Assembly (NCBI GenBank): GCA_027592755.1
Contig: JAQCLE010000023.1
Coordinates: 1-47,363, forward strand
Origin: Bacteroidota bacterium
GTDB lineage: Bacteria > Bacteroidota > Bacteroidia > Cytophagales > Cyclobacteriaceae
Direction of reading: 5' to 3'
Length of the DNA stretch: 47,363 bases
Shown here: piece by piece, positions 16,912 to 26,390 of the stretch
Layout: the number at the start of each line of letters is the position of its first letter
Numbering within the stretch: position 1 is the stretch's first letter
The notes under the pieces: model-generated
What the model was told of the DNA's origin: nothing
The model's database searches: none
Seen by the model: only the letters and a program-made list of their open reading frames with translations
Translations under genes and position numbers: made by a program

Positions 16912-17939
16912 TGCCAAGGATTCCAAAATTGTCAAACAAAGTGCTGATAATCAGCATATTATCTACTATTTTGGCTTTTTCCAATGTCGGTAATCTACTC
17001 GCTGCTGATGATAAAAACGATGTTTTCAACCCCGCTGAACTTATCAACCACCACATACTAGATGACTACCTGTGGCATTTTTGGGATGGTCATTATGGCA
17101 CCCTTTATTTACCCGTTATTTTATATAGTTCAGATAAGGGGCTGATAGTTTTTTCTTCTCATAATTTTTTTGATGCCAATCATAACATACTTGATTATGA
17201 AGGGTATCGTTACGAGCACGGTCATGTGAGTTCTGTTGATGGAGGTAGCTTTATTGATATTTCAATAACAAAAAATGTACTGTTTCTCTTTATAAATGCC
17301 ACTGTCCTTCTATGGGTCTTTTTTGCTGTCGCAAGAGGATATAAGAAAAATATTGGCAAGGCACCAAAAGGTATCCAATCGTTTTTTGAGCCTATTATTT
17401 TATTTGTGAGGGATGAAATCGTAAAACCCAATATTGGGCCAAAATATGAACGGTTTCTACCTTATATGCTCTCGCTGTTTTTCTTTATTTGGTTTGGAAA
17501 CTTATTCGGCTTAATGCCAGGCGCAGCCAATCTAACCGGCAATATTGCCGTTACTTCAATTCTGGCAATATTTACTTTTGTATTGACAATTGTCAATACA
17601 AATAGGAATTACTGGAAGCATATTTTTAACACTCCTGGTGTACCCTGGTGGCTGAAACTACCCGTTCCACTTCTACCAACAGTAGAAATAATCGGTATAT
17701 TTTCCAAGCCATTTTCTCTGTTACTAAGGCTTTTTGTGGCGATCACTGCCGGTCATATTGTCGTGTTAAGCCTGATTAGTTTGACATTTATTTTTCAAAG
17801 CTATTCTGTGGGAATACTCAGTGCTTTGATTACAACATTCATTAACTTAATAGAACTTTTAGTTGCTACGATTCAGGCCTATGTCTTTACGTTGTTTTCG
17901 TCAATGTACATTGGTATGGCCATGGAGGAGGAGCATTAG
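16911..17939 (+). CDS. atpB: ATP synthase F0 subunit a
   Basis: Subunit a forms the proton half-channels beside the c-ring. This 342-residue version has the Bacteroidetes layout: an N-terminal signal-like helix (to about residue 30), a periplasmic domain rich in His and aromatic residues (to about 115), and then the membrane core. The essential Arg is in SLLLRLFVAITAGHIV, and the last helix carries the LLVATIQAYVFTLFSSMYIG motif with the conserved Gln. ATG overlaps the previous stop by one base. Confidence 0.95.
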   Translation: MPRIPKLSNKVLIISILSTILAFSNVGNLLAADDKNDVFNPAELINHHILDDYLWHFWDGHYGTLYLPVILYSSDKGLIVFSSHNFFDANHNILDYEGYRYEHGHVSSVDGGSFIDISITKNVLFLFINATVLLWVFFAVARGYKKNIGKAPKGIQSFFEPIILFVRDEIVKPNIGPKYERFLPYMLSLFFFIWFGNLFGLMPGAANLTGNIAVTSILAIFTFVLTIVNTNRNYWKHIFNTPGVPWWLKLPVPLLPTVEIIGIFSKPFSLLLRLFVAITAGHIVVLSLISLTFIFQSYSVGILSALITTFINLIELLVATIQAYVFTLFSSMYIGMAMEEEH

Positions 17940-17967
17940 TAAAAAACTTGAATTGTCCATTTTTTAA

Positions 17968-18234
<267 letters not shown>

Positions 18235-18242
18235 ATCTGAGA

Positions 18243-18267
18243 AAGCCACTGCAATAGGTAGTGGCTT
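18243..18267 (+). repeat. Stem-loop between atpE and atpF, copy 1 of a repeated hairpin
   Basis: An 8-bp perfect stem, AAGCCACT (18243-18250) with AGTGGCTT (18260-18267), encloses the loop GCAATAGGT. A pyrimidine-rich stretch follows. Between atpE and atpF it could act as a partial terminator or an RNA-processing/stabilising element that lets the c subunit be made in excess. A second copy with the same loop sequence lies at 22786-22809 in inverted orientation. Confidence 0.6.
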
Positions 18268-18302
18268 AATCTTTCCTTTTATTCCTTTTAAACAATATTG
18301 AT

Positions 18303-18797
18303 ATGGAATTATTAACTCCTGGAATTGGTCTAATATTTTGGCAGACTGTAATCTTCCTGATGTTGGTGGGGATTCTTTCTGCATTTGTATGGAGACCAAT
18401 ATCTGATGCGCTAAGATCAAGGGAACAGTTTATAGCAGACTCTCTTAAAGCTGCAGAGCTTGCTAAGTTGGAAATAGAAGAATTGAAAGAAGATAATGCT
18501 GATCTTATTCGTGAAGCGAGACTTGAAAAAGATGCTCTGTTGAAAGAAGCGACTCATGTGGCAAATAAAATAAAAGATGACGCCAGGGCTGAGACTTCGA
18601 AAATTACGGACAAAATGGTAGCAGCTGCCAAAGCAACCATTGAAACAGAAAAGAAAGCTGCTTTAACAGAAATAAAAAATGAGGTAGCAATGCTCTCACT
18701 TGCGATCGCAGAAAAGGTAATTAAAAAGAACCTGGAATCTGATAAATCACAGAAAGACCTGGTTCAGCAGTTTATCAAAGATCTGAAGACTAATTAA
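18303..18797 (+). CDS. atpF: ATP synthase F0 subunit b
   Basis: The peripheral-stalk subunit: one N-terminal membrane helix (about residues 7-26, with the following VWRPISDAL boundary) and a long charged helix rich in Ala, Glu and Lys that forms the coiled coil reaching F1. The 164-residue length is normal. Its stop is followed immediately by the atpH ATG. Confidence 0.95.
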   Translation: MELLTPGIGLIFWQTVIFLMLVGILSAFVWRPISDALRSREQFIADSLKAAELAKLEIEELKEDNADLIREARLEKDALLKEATHVANKIKDDARAETSKITDKMVAAAKATIETEKKAALTEIKNEVAMLSLAIAEKVIKKNLESDKSQKDLVQQFIKDLKTN

Positions 18798-19355
18798 ATG
18801 TCAAATCAAAGAGTTGCATATAGATATGCAAAAGCACTAATAGAATTAGCCGAAGAGCAGAATGCCCTGGATCAAGTAAAAGATGACATGGCTCTGTTCA
18901 GAACGACATGTCAACAAAATCGTGATTTTAAATTGATGCTAATTAATCCTGTAGTAACCCACTACAAAAAACTTACGATTCTAAAAGCATTATTCAAAAA
19001 AATTACTCATAAGATTACTCAATCATTCTTCGAAATAGTAACCAGGAAGAATAGGGAAAGTATTCTCGAAGCAACGGCCAGCGCATTTCTTCATCTCTAT
19101 AATATTAAAAATGGTATTGAAGAAGCTGTCGTTACTACCTCTTTTCCGCTCGACCAATCACTAAAGAAAGAATTCGAAGAAGTGGTAAAGAGAATTACCG
19201 GAAAGAAAGTCATCCTTTCTGAAAAAGTGAATAAAGAGATTTTGGGTGGATACATTCTCAAAATCGAAGATCGCCAAATTGATGACACCGTTCTGTCAAA
19301 ATTAAATGAATTAAGATACAGGTTTAGTCAAAACCCGTATGTCGGAAATCCTTGA
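18798..19355 (+). CDS. atpH: ATP synthase F1 subunit delta
   Basis: Delta joins the peripheral stalk to the top of F1. The 185-residue protein starts with the family signature RVAYRYAKALIELAEEQ, continues with an all-helical N-domain, and has the C-terminal element KEILGGYILKIEDRQIDDTVLSKLNELR, which is the conserved OSCP/delta ending. It directly follows atpF with no spacer and precedes atpA by 31 bases. Confidence 0.95.
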   Translation: MSNQRVAYRYAKALIELAEEQNALDQVKDDMALFRTTCQQNRDFKLMLINPVVTHYKKLTILKALFKKITHKITQSFFEIVTRKNRESILEATASAFLHLYNIKNGIEEAVVTTSFPLDQSLKKEFEEVVKRITGKKVILSEKVNKEILGGYILKIEDRQIDDTVLSKLNELRYRFSQNPYVGNP

Positions 19356-19386
19356 TAAATATTTAAATAAGTAATCTCGTAAAATC

Positions 19387-20967
19387 ATGGCAGAAGTAAG
19401 ACCAGATGAGGTATCAGCAATACTCAGAGAACAACTCTCAAATTTCAAATCCGAGGCTGAATTAGAAGAGGTTGGCACAGTATTACAGGTTGGTGATGGT
19501 GTTGCCCGTATTTACGGCCTTTCAAATGCACAGGCAGGAGAGCTTCTTGAATTGGATAATGGACTTAAAGCACTCGTTCTTAACCTTGAAGAAGACAATG
19601 TCGGCTCTGTATTATTGGGAGATTCAAGAATGGTTAAAGAAGGTGACACCGTCAAGAGGACTGGACTCATTGCTTCGGTTTTAGTGGGCGATGGTTTGCT
19701 TGGTAGAGTTATTGATACTCTTGGTAATCCAATTGACGGTAAAGGTCCTGTTACGGGAGAATTATTTGAGATGCCATTGGAACGTAAAGCTCCTGGAGTT
19801 ATTTATCGAAAACCCGTTAGCGAATCTCTTCAAACAGGTATTAAAGCCATCGACTCCATGATTCCGATTGGCAGGGGGCAACGTGAACTAATCATCGGAG
19901 ATCGCCAAACTGGAAAAACAGCAATTGCCCTTGACACCATAATTAATCAAAAAGAGTTCTTTGAAAAAGGAGAGCCGGTCTTTTGTATATACGTAGCCAT
20001 CGGGCAAAAAGCATCAACTGTAGCACAGGTACAAGCCTCTTTAGAAAAGGGAGGAGCAATGGACTATACGGTAATTGTTGCTGCTACTGCCTCAGATCCG
20101 GCACCAATGCAATTCTTTGCACCTTTTACTGGTGCAGCAATTGGTGAATTTTTCCGTGATACCGGAAGACCAGCATTGGTTATTTATGATGATTTGTCAA
20201 AACAAGCTGTATCCTATAGAGAGGTTTCACTCCTTCTAAGGCGTCCTCCGGGACGTGAAGCTTATCCCGGTGATGTATTTTATCTGCATTCCAGACTACT
20301 GGAAAGAGCAGCAAAAATCAACGACAATGATGAAATTGCAAAGCAGATGAATGACCTTCCAACGTCGTTGGAGGGCAGAGTAAAGGGGGGTGGATCACTT
20401 ACAGCGCTCCCAATAATAGAAACTCAGGCGGGCGACGTTTCCGCCTATATTCCAACCAATGTGATTTCAATTACTGATGGGCAGATATTCCTTGAAACAA
20501 CCCTTTTCAATTCAGGCATCAGACCTGCAATTAACGTAGGTCTCTCGGTATCAAGGGTTGGAGGATCTGCACAGATCAAATCAATGAAAAAAGTTGCCGG
20601 AACATTGAAACTCGACCAGGCTCAATTCCGAGAACTGGAAGCTTTCGCGAAATTTGGATCAGATCTGGATGCGGCTACCAAATTGACCATCGATAGGGGG
20701 CGAAGAAATACTGAGATTCTCAAGCAGGCTCAGTACTCCCCAATGAAAGTTCAGGACCAAGTTGCAATTATTTATGCCTCAACCAAGGGATTTATCGATA
20801 AAATACCATTAGACAAAGTGAGGGCCTTCGAAAAGGAATTTCTTGAGGTATTAAATAGCCAACATCAGGAGGTACTTGATCAATTAGGGGCTGGTAAATT
20901 AGATGACGCAATAACCGGTGTTCTAGAAGATGTTGCCAAAAGGTTGGCTTCACAATATGAGGCATAA
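19387..20967 (+). CDS. atpA: ATP synthase F1 subunit alpha
   Basis: The regulatory nucleotide-binding subunit of F1. The P-loop is GDRQTGKT at about residues 171-178, the alpha signature is seen in [14 protein letters not shown], and the [19 protein letters not shown] segment carries the conserved Arg finger region. At 526 residues it is normal length. atpG follows after 19 bases. Confidence 0.97.
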   Translation: MAEVRPDEVSAILREQLSNFKSEAELEEVGTVLQVGDGVARIYGLSNAQAGELLELDNGLKALVLNLEEDNVGSVLLGDSRMVKEGDTVKRTGLIASVLVGDGLLGRVIDTLGNPIDGKGPVTGELFEMPLERKAPGVIYRKPVSESLQTGIKAIDSMIPIGRGQRELIIGDRQTGKTAIALDTIINQKEFFEKGEPVFCIYVAIGQKASTVAQVQASLEKGGAMDYTVIVAATASDPAPMQFFAPFTGAAIGEFFRDTGRPALVIYDDLSKQAVSYREVSLLLRRPPGREAYPGDVFYLHSRLLERAAKINDNDEIAKQMNDLPTSLEGRVKGGGSLTALPIIETQAGDVSAYIPTNVISITDGQIFLETTLFNSGIRPAINVGLSVSRVGGSAQIKSMKKVAGTLKLDQAQFRELEAFAKFGSDLDAATKLTIDRGRRNTEILKQAQYSPMKVQDQVAIIYASTKGFIDKIPLDKVRAFEKEFLEVLNSQHQEVLDQLGAGKLDDAITGVLEDVAKRLASQYEA

Positions 20968-20986
20968 GCAAAATAAAACACTCTAA

Positions 20987-21874
20987 ATGGCTAATCTAAA
21001 AGAGGTTCGGGGTAGGATAAAGTCGGTTATGTCGACACAGCAAATAACCAAAGCTATGAAAATGGTGGCGGCGGCTAAACTACGTCGGGCACAGGACAGG
21101 ATGGTCCAAATGCGCCCTTATGCCCGCCGGTTAAATAGCCTCTTGCAAAATGTTTCAGCCGGAGTTGACCCTGAATTAGTTGGTAATTATGGCAAAGAAA
21201 GGGTGGTAGACAGTGTATTGCTGGTAGTGATTACCTCAGATCGTGGTCTATGCGGACCTTTTAACGGCAATATATTCAAAGCCGTATCACAAAACATTCA
21301 GGATAATTACGCATCCGTTCAAAAGAGGGGAAAACTTACAATTCTTCCAATTGGCAAGAAGGCCTATGATTTTTATAGAAAAAGAGATTATAGAGTTGAT
21401 TCTAAATTCTATGAATTGTTAAATAAGCTTGATTTTGAAATTGTCAAAGAAACCGCGGAATATGTTATGTCATCATTCGACGAGGGCGAGTTTGACCGTG
21501 TAGAGATCGTTTATAATGAATTTAAAAATGTAGCACAACAAATTATTAGGGTAGAGCAATACCTTCCAATCCCTCTTGTTGTGGATGAGGAGAATCCCCT
21601 TAAATCAGGAACGGATTACATCTTGGAGCCTTCAAAAGAGCTACTTGTCAGAGAAATAATTCCAAAATCACTGAAAATACAATTGTATAAAACTCTTCTT
21701 GAATCAAATGCAGCTGAGCAAGGCGCAAGAATGACTGCAATGGATCAGGCAACTGATAATGCTGATGAGTTGCTAAAAGATCTTCGCCTTACATATAACA
21801 GAACAAGACAAGCAGCAATTACAAAGGAAATTCTTGAGATTGTTGGTGGTGCAGAAGCGCTCCAGGCTAGCTAA
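20987..21874 (+). CDS. atpG: ATP synthase F1 subunit gamma
   Basis: The central rotor shaft. The N-terminal helix MANLKEVRGRIKSVMSTQQITKAMKMVAAAKLRRAQ and the C-terminal helix (AAEQGARMTAMDQATDNADELLKDL...NRTRQAAITKEILEIVGGAEAL) are both classic, with the Rossmann-like middle domain containing ITSDRGLCGPFN. It ends the operon: the genes for beta and epsilon (atpD, atpC) are not here, as is common in Bacteroidetes where they lie elsewhere. Confidence 0.97.
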   Translation: MANLKEVRGRIKSVMSTQQITKAMKMVAAAKLRRAQDRMVQMRPYARRLNSLLQNVSAGVDPELVGNYGKERVVDSVLLVVITSDRGLCGPFNGNIFKAVSQNIQDNYASVQKRGKLTILPIGKKAYDFYRKRDYRVDSKFYELLNKLDFEIVKETAEYVMSSFDEGEFDRVEIVYNEFKNVAQQIIRVEQYLPIPLVVDEENPLKSGTDYILEPSKELLVREIIPKSLKIQLYKTLLESNAAEQGARMTAMDQATDNADELLKDLRLTYNRTRQAAITKEILEIVGGAEALQAS

Positions 21875-21945
21875 ACCGTCACTGAAATATTCATGTCATT
21901 AAAAGTGGCTTGCATTTTGCCTTTTATACCTACTTTTAATTACTG

Positions 21946-22779
21946 ATGACTTTCCGCTTTTACCACATCATCAATGCACTCAGTCTTGACATTGCACTAG
22001 GCGCCGGAATTCTAAGTCTTGTTTTAGGCCGCTATCTCGGGCTCCAGATTCCTGTTTTTGTTTTATTAGCCCTTGTGATATCGGTATGGATAATTTACAC
22101 CGCTGACCATCTCCTGGATGCCAGGACAATCCCACACCAGGCTACTTCCTTCAGGCATCATTTTCACCAGCATTTTCGTAAGGAAATTCTTATTGCTTTA
22201 TTTATATCCTTCATAGGTCTTTTTTTTATACTTGTTCAACTACCACCAATTACAATTTTCTATGGTATCCCTGTAGTTTTGGGTGTATCAATTTATTTCA
22301 TCCTCAACAGGTTTTTCGGACTTACTTTTCAGAAGGAAATTCTAATTGCTGCGCTGTATGTTATCGGGGTGTATATCGGACCTTATAGTCTGAGCAGTGG
22401 TGAAATTCCCAAAGAAATGAGCCTTTTCCTTTTACAGCTTGGCTTGATGGCGTGGACTAATCTTTTGATTTTTGGGATTTACGAACAGGGTGAAGATCTT
22501 CAGGATGGCCTCAAATCTATGGTCACATCATGGGGAGTTCAGAAATCAGGACAGTTAGTGAAAATCCTTCTATCAACCACATTTGTTTTGGCGATTTTTG
22601 GACTGCTCACATTTATTGAAGCTATCAATTATTTTAAACTTCAAATGGTTTTTCTCTTCATGAATGGCGTACTGGGAACTCTCTATTTCCGTCGCGAAAC
22701 TCTTGTTCAAAGCGGTTTACAATACCGGTATTTCGGCGACGGCATTTTCTTTATGCCCGTGGCCTTTTTCTGGTTTTAA
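21946..22779 (+). CDS. UbiA-like prenyltransferase family membrane protein (divergent)
   Basis: A 277-residue protein with about eight to nine membrane helices. Two polar motifs lie where UbiA enzymes keep their Mg-prenyl diphosphate sites: YTADHLLDAR near residues 46-55 and YEQGEDLQDGLKSMVTSWG near residues 178-196. Both are weaker than the standard NDxxDxxxD and DxxxD motifs, but they keep paired acidic residues. I infer a distant UbiA homologue with unknown substrate; quinone or haem prenylation cannot be claimed. It lies 71 bases after atpG on the same strand and converges with the HtrA gene. Confidence 0.55.
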   Translation: MTFRFYHIINALSLDIALGAGILSLVLGRYLGLQIPVFVLLALVISVWIIYTADHLLDARTIPHQATSFRHHFHQHFRKEILIALFISFIGLFFILVQLPPITIFYGIPVVLGVSIYFILNRFFGLTFQKEILIAALYVIGVYIGPYSLSSGEIPKEMSLFLLQLGLMAWTNLLIFGIYEQGEDLQDGLKSMVTSWGVQKSGQLVKILLSTTFVLAIFGLLTFIEAINYFKLQMVFLFMNGVLGTLYFRRETLVQSGLQYRYFGDGIFFMPVAFFWF

Positions 22780-22785
22780 CAAAAA

Positions 22786-22809
22786 AAGTCACCTATTGCT
22801 AAGTGGCTT
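22786..22809 (+). terminator. Stem-loop terminator between convergent genes, copy 2 of the repeated hairpin
   Basis: AAGTCAC (22786-22792) pairs with GTGGCTT (22803-22809), with one G-U pair. It is flanked by an A tract on the left and a T-rich tract on the right, so it can end transcription from both the UbiA-like gene and the convergent protease gene. Read on the minus strand the loop contains GCAATAGGT, identical to the loop at 18251-18259. Confidence 0.6.
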
Positions 22810-22827
22810 CTTTTGTCTTTTCAATCG

Positions 22828-24318
22828 TTACCAACCAATTCCATAAAAAGCCTCTTCACCATTTGGATAGACACCTTCTATCAAGGTTCCCCCATTTTTA
22901 TTGAGTAATTTGTTTCTTAGGTCTTGCACATTAGATATTCGCTGTTTGTCAATGCTCGTGATGATAAAGCCACTTTTTACGCCTGCATCTCTCCATTTTC
23001 CACGACCAAGGTCTGTTATTTTAGCGCCACCTTCAATTTCCAATTCTTTCAATTCATCGACACTAACGTCCTCAAATGTAGCATCCTCGATAATCAGTGA
23101 ATTCCTTGTCTCAACAACTTTTGTATTTCCAGAAGTATTCTTCAAGGTCGTTGTAACATTTCGTTGTTTCCCACCCCTTACAAAGAGTACTTCAACCTTA
23201 TCACCAGGTCGCTTTCTGGCGATCTGTTCCTGGAGTTCAGCAACAGTCTTAACTCCCACCCCGTTCACTTCAGTGATAACATCCCCTTTTTCTATTCCGG
23301 CATCAGCTGCCGCACTACCTTCATTTACTCCCATGATATAAACACCAGTGAGGATATCCAATCCCTGGTCATCAGCGAGTTGGGAATTTACATCAGTTAT
23401 GCTTACTCCAAGCAATGCTCTTTGAACAACTCCATACTCCAGGAGGTCATCCATAACTTTTTTGACAAGCAACGCTGGTACGGCGAATGAATAGCCCTCG
23501 AACGAACCCGTATGGGTTGCTATTGCCGTATTAATTCCTACCAATCTTCCCCTCAAGTCCACAAGAGCGCCACCACTATTGCCTGGATTGACTGCGGCAT
23601 CGGTTTGTATAAATGCTTCGACCTGTAACCCTTGTCCATTCTGTCCATCCCGTAGAATATTAATGTTTCTTGCCTTTTGACTCACAATTCCTGCGGTAAC
23701 AGTCGATCTAAACTCAAATGGATTGCCAACGGCCAAAACCCATTCTCCTATTTTCAATTCGTCAGAATCTCCAAATGCCAAATGGGGCAATCCCTCTTCA
23801 TCAATTTTTAATAGCGCCAAATCCGTGGTCGGATCTGTTCCAACAATTTTAGCCGGGTATGTTCTGTTATCATTCAGAAGCACTTCAATATCATCTGCCC
23901 TATCCACAACATGATTATTGGTAACTATGTATCCATCGGCAGAAATAACAACTCCTGAGCCGGAAGACCTTCCTTTTCTTGAATCACCCCGATCACGAAA
24001 TTGATCGCCAAAATACTCCCTAAACATCTCATCGAGTGGGTTTTTGGTTGTACTTTCAGGGCCATTATATGTAGATCTGATGTGCACAACAGAAGGCATT
24101 GTGATCTCAGCAGCTGATACAAAATTCAAACCTTCCGGTACAGTGCTAGATGCCGTGTCAAAATTGCTTGTAAACTTAACAGGTTGTACCTGTTCAAATT
24201 TCACAGTGGAAGCCAGATCATCAACAACCAACTGATAACCACCCAGGGCTATCAATCCTCCAAGCAGAGAAGCGAAAACCAAGCCTGTAAAAAATTTTTT
24301 ATTCGATATCATCATCAA
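22828..24318 (-). CDS. Do/DegP/HtrA family periplasmic serine protease
   Basis: A quality-control protease of the cell envelope. The N-terminus has one hydrophobic segment (about 10-31) serving as signal or anchor. The trypsin-like domain carries the full triad: His136 in NNHVVD, Asp166 in TTDLALLKI and Ser248 in GNSGGAL. Two PDZ domains follow, at about residues 300-395 and 405-490, as in DegP. Length (496) is normal. It is a single gene, 86 bases downstream of coaE on the same strand, with the shared hairpin at its 3' side. Confidence 0.95.
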   Translation of the reverse strand: MMMISNKKFFTGLVFASLLGGLIALGGYQLVVDDLASTVKFEQVQPVKFTSNFDTASSTVPEGLNFVSAAEITMPSVVHIRSTYNGPESTTKNPLDEMFREYFGDQFRDRGDSRKGRSSGSGVVISADGYIVTNNHVVDRADDIEVLLNDNRTYPAKIVGTDPTTDLALLKIDEEGLPHLAFGDSDELKIGEWVLAVGNPFEFRSTVTAGIVSQKARNINILRDGQNGQGLQVEAFIQTDAAVNPGNSGGALVDLRGRLVGINTAIATHTGSFEGYSFAVPALLVKKVMDDLLEYGVVQRALLGVSITDVNSQLADDQGLDILTGVYIMGVNEGSAAADAGIEKGDVITEVNGVGVKTVAELQEQIARKRPGDKVEVLFVRGGKQRNVTTTLKNTSGNTKVVETRNSLIIEDATFEDVSVDELKELEIEGGAKITDLGRGKWRDAGVKSGFIITSIDKQRISNVQDLRNKLLNKNGGTLIEGVYPNGEEAFYGIGW

Positions 24319-24404
24319 AATGTTTTAATTTTTAAATATATAATTTAATCAAATTAGGAATAGAAACGCATATGTTCAGAATTTGATACCTGGATTAACA
24401 AATA

Positions 24405-25013
24405 TTAACTCCTAATTTGAAGAAAATACTCATGCAGCTTCAATACCTGTGGTATGACAAGTTCAGAATCATCATTAATGATTTGGAAATTGGCCAATTC
24501 CAGCCGTTTCTTGTCATCAAATTGATTTTTAATGATTGACTGAATCTCGACTATGGTTCGAAATTTATCTCTTTTTAAAATGCGTTGTATACGTGCAGAT
24601 TCTCCCGCTTGCACGTTTATTACAAAATCCATCTTTTTATAGGTACCAGTTTCAAAAAGTAATGCTGCCTCTTTGATTACATAAGGGTTTGTCAAATGGC
24701 CCTGAATCCAGGTTGAAAAATCTCTGTCTACAGCAGGATGCACCAAATCATTAAGTCTTGTCAGTTTATCGCGATCATTAAACACTTCATTAGCCAAAAA
24801 TTCCCTGTTAATCTTGCCTTTATTATATGATTGGATTCCAATGCGATTGGTGATTTGATTGACTAAGTCAGGGTCATTTTCCATAAGCCATTTGGCTCGC
24901 AAATCAGAATTGTATATTGGCGTTTTAATGATGGAAAATATTCTGCAAATAGTACTTTTCCCGGCACCAATACCTCCTGTCACACCAACTAGTAATGGCT
25001 TAACGGCCTCCAT
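24405..25013 (-). CDS. coaE: Dephospho-CoA kinase
   Basis: CoaE phosphorylates dephospho-CoA in the last step of coenzyme A synthesis in the cytoplasm. The P-loop GGIGAGKST lies at residues 13-21; the DxxxR substrate motif appears as SDLRAKWLM, and VIKEAALLFETG followed by VINVQAGESARIQRILKRD is the conserved lid and core region. The 202-residue length is normal. Its first 14 bases overlap the ybbR-like gene upstream. Confidence 0.95.
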   Translation of the reverse strand: MEAVKPLLVGVTGGIGAGKSTICRIFSIIKTPIYNSDLRAKWLMENDPDLVNQITNRIGIQSYNKGKINREFLANEVFNDRDKLTRLNDLVHPAVDRDFSTWIQGHLTNPYVIKEAALLFETGTYKKMDFVINVQAGESARIQRILKRDKFRTIVEIQSIIKNQFDDKKRLELANFQIINDDSELVIPQVLKLHEYFLQIRS

Positions 25014-25947
25014 AGACCACTTTCAAACTATCAGGCTGAAGTTCAATATCAATTGCATATGAGGGGAAAGCTATCAAAATGGGAATAATTGTCGAATCAT
25101 TTTTGTTGAGCATGTTAAGATCAGCCGTAATGCTAAAATCCGATTCCCGTATTTTATCCAAATCCTTGTTCTGGGTTGTATAATAAACCTGAATGATAGA
25201 ATCCTTGAGGTAAATTGATGAGTCGGAAGGAAAATTTGTAGTTTCGATTGGTATAGGAATTGAGGCTCGATTAAATTCTTCAATATTGAATATCACCATC
25301 ACTTCATCAGGTAATGACCTGATCAGTCGATTGGCAAAGCCAATCTCGAATTCTTTATTAAAATCATCATCAATATTTTTCTGTGTAAATATTATTGGGT
25401 AATCATTACTTAAAGTATCGATCATACTTTTTGGACCCTCAGTGGTTATGCTATCAGGTTGAATCGATATCGAAGATACCAGCCTGAAATTTGCGTTAAG
25501 GGGAATTGACAAGCTGTCAACAACTATTCTTACTTTTTTATTGGTTCTCGGTTCTATATTAATGAATAGGGAGTCACTTACTATAAAATCGATGTTTAGA
25601 CTGCTTAGCTGCTCCCTTACCAGGGGTAATAAGGAGGCACGCGCTATAAATTTTGTTTCAGTCGGATTATTTAAATCAATCACGACCGGATCAGCATTAA
25701 AAAGAAAAGTTTTTCGGATCAAATTCCAGCCGCCGCCTGATACATCAACAGGAATAACTTCTGGCAATTTATTAACTACAACTACACTGTCTCTATTAAA
25801 ATTAAATTCTACCGGATAATTGAGCCTGGTGCTATAATCCTTATTCAAAGCATTAAAAAACCAGAATATGGTTGCAACAACCAAAGAGATCATGATAATC
25901 CTCCAGTTATTACCAAAGAATAAGAGAAATAGTTTTGTTAACAACAT
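25000..25947 (-). CDS. YbbR-like domain protein
   Basis: A 315-residue protein with one N-terminal membrane helix (about residues 15-33) and a periplasmic or extracytoplasmic part made of YbbR-like beta domains (for example the repeats around VEFNFNRDSVVVVNKLPEVIPVDVSGGGWNL). In Firmicutes YbbR (CdaR) regulates a diadenylate cyclase, but no such cyclase is in this window, and in Bacteroidetes the gene is instead found between yajC and coaE. Role here unknown. It overlaps coaE by 14 bases. Confidence 0.8.
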   Translation of the reverse strand: MLLTKLFLLFFGNNWRIIMISLVVATIFWFFNALNKDYSTRLNYPVEFNFNRDSVVVVNKLPEVIPVDVSGGGWNLIRKTFLFNADPVVIDLNNPTETKFIARASLLPLVREQLSSLNIDFIVSDSLFINIEPRTNKKVRIVVDSLSIPLNANFRLVSSISIQPDSITTEGPKSMIDTLSNDYPIIFTQKNIDDDFNKEFEIGFANRLIRSLPDEVMVIFNIEEFNRASIPIPIETTNFPSDSSIYLKDSIIQVYYTTQNKDLDKIRESDFSITADLNMLNKNDSTIIPILIAFPSYAIDIELQPDSLKVVYGGR

Positions 25948-26040
25948 AAAAATTTGGCAATTAAAAATTGGGTTTAAAGTTCCAAAATCTTAAGGAAACC
26001 AACCCTTTTAAATTTGCCAAACTTTAAAGCGAATTAAATA

Positions 26041-26364
26041 TTACTTAGATCCACTTGAGTCTTTTTGATATTTTTTGGTGGCATCCATAGATATTGAAGA
26101 CTTTTCCATTCGGATTTTAGCTCCTTTATCTACTTCAATTGTCACGGTTGTCTCATCAATCGAAACAATTTTTCCATGAATGCCCCCTAAAGTAACAATA
26201 TTGGCCCCTTTAACGACGGCTTCAATAAATTTCTTCTGGTCCTTTTGCTTTTTTTGCTGAGGCCGAATAAAGAACATGTAGAAGACCAGTATCATTCCAC
26301 CAAATAGGATGAACTGAGTATAGCCTCCTCCCTGCTCTGCTTGTAGTAATATGAAATTAAACAT
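26041..26364 (-). CDS. yajC: Sec translocon accessory protein YajC
   Basis: A small (107 residues) inner-membrane protein associated with SecDF. One helix (about residues 17-33, FILFGGMILVFYMFFIRPQQKKQKD) carries the signature RPQQKK at its cytoplasmic end, followed by the conserved soluble domain (VTLGGIHGKIVSIDETTVTIEV). It follows the DUF1573 gene by 26 bases and precedes ybbR by about 93. Confidence 0.92.
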   Translation of the reverse strand: MFNFILLQAEQGGGYTQFILFGGMILVFYMFFIRPQQKKQKDQKKFIEAVVKGANIVTLGGIHGKIVSIDETTVTIEVDKGAKIRMEKSSISMDATKKYQKDSSGSK

Positions 26365-26390
26365 TGGTTAGGTTAAGAAATTTAAAATTA

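Noticed and set aside
22901-23490. Two long plus-strand open frames
   Set aside because: Opposite the PDZ half of the HtrA-like protease, which is clearly real; Ser/Pro/Thr-rich composition typical of a shadow.
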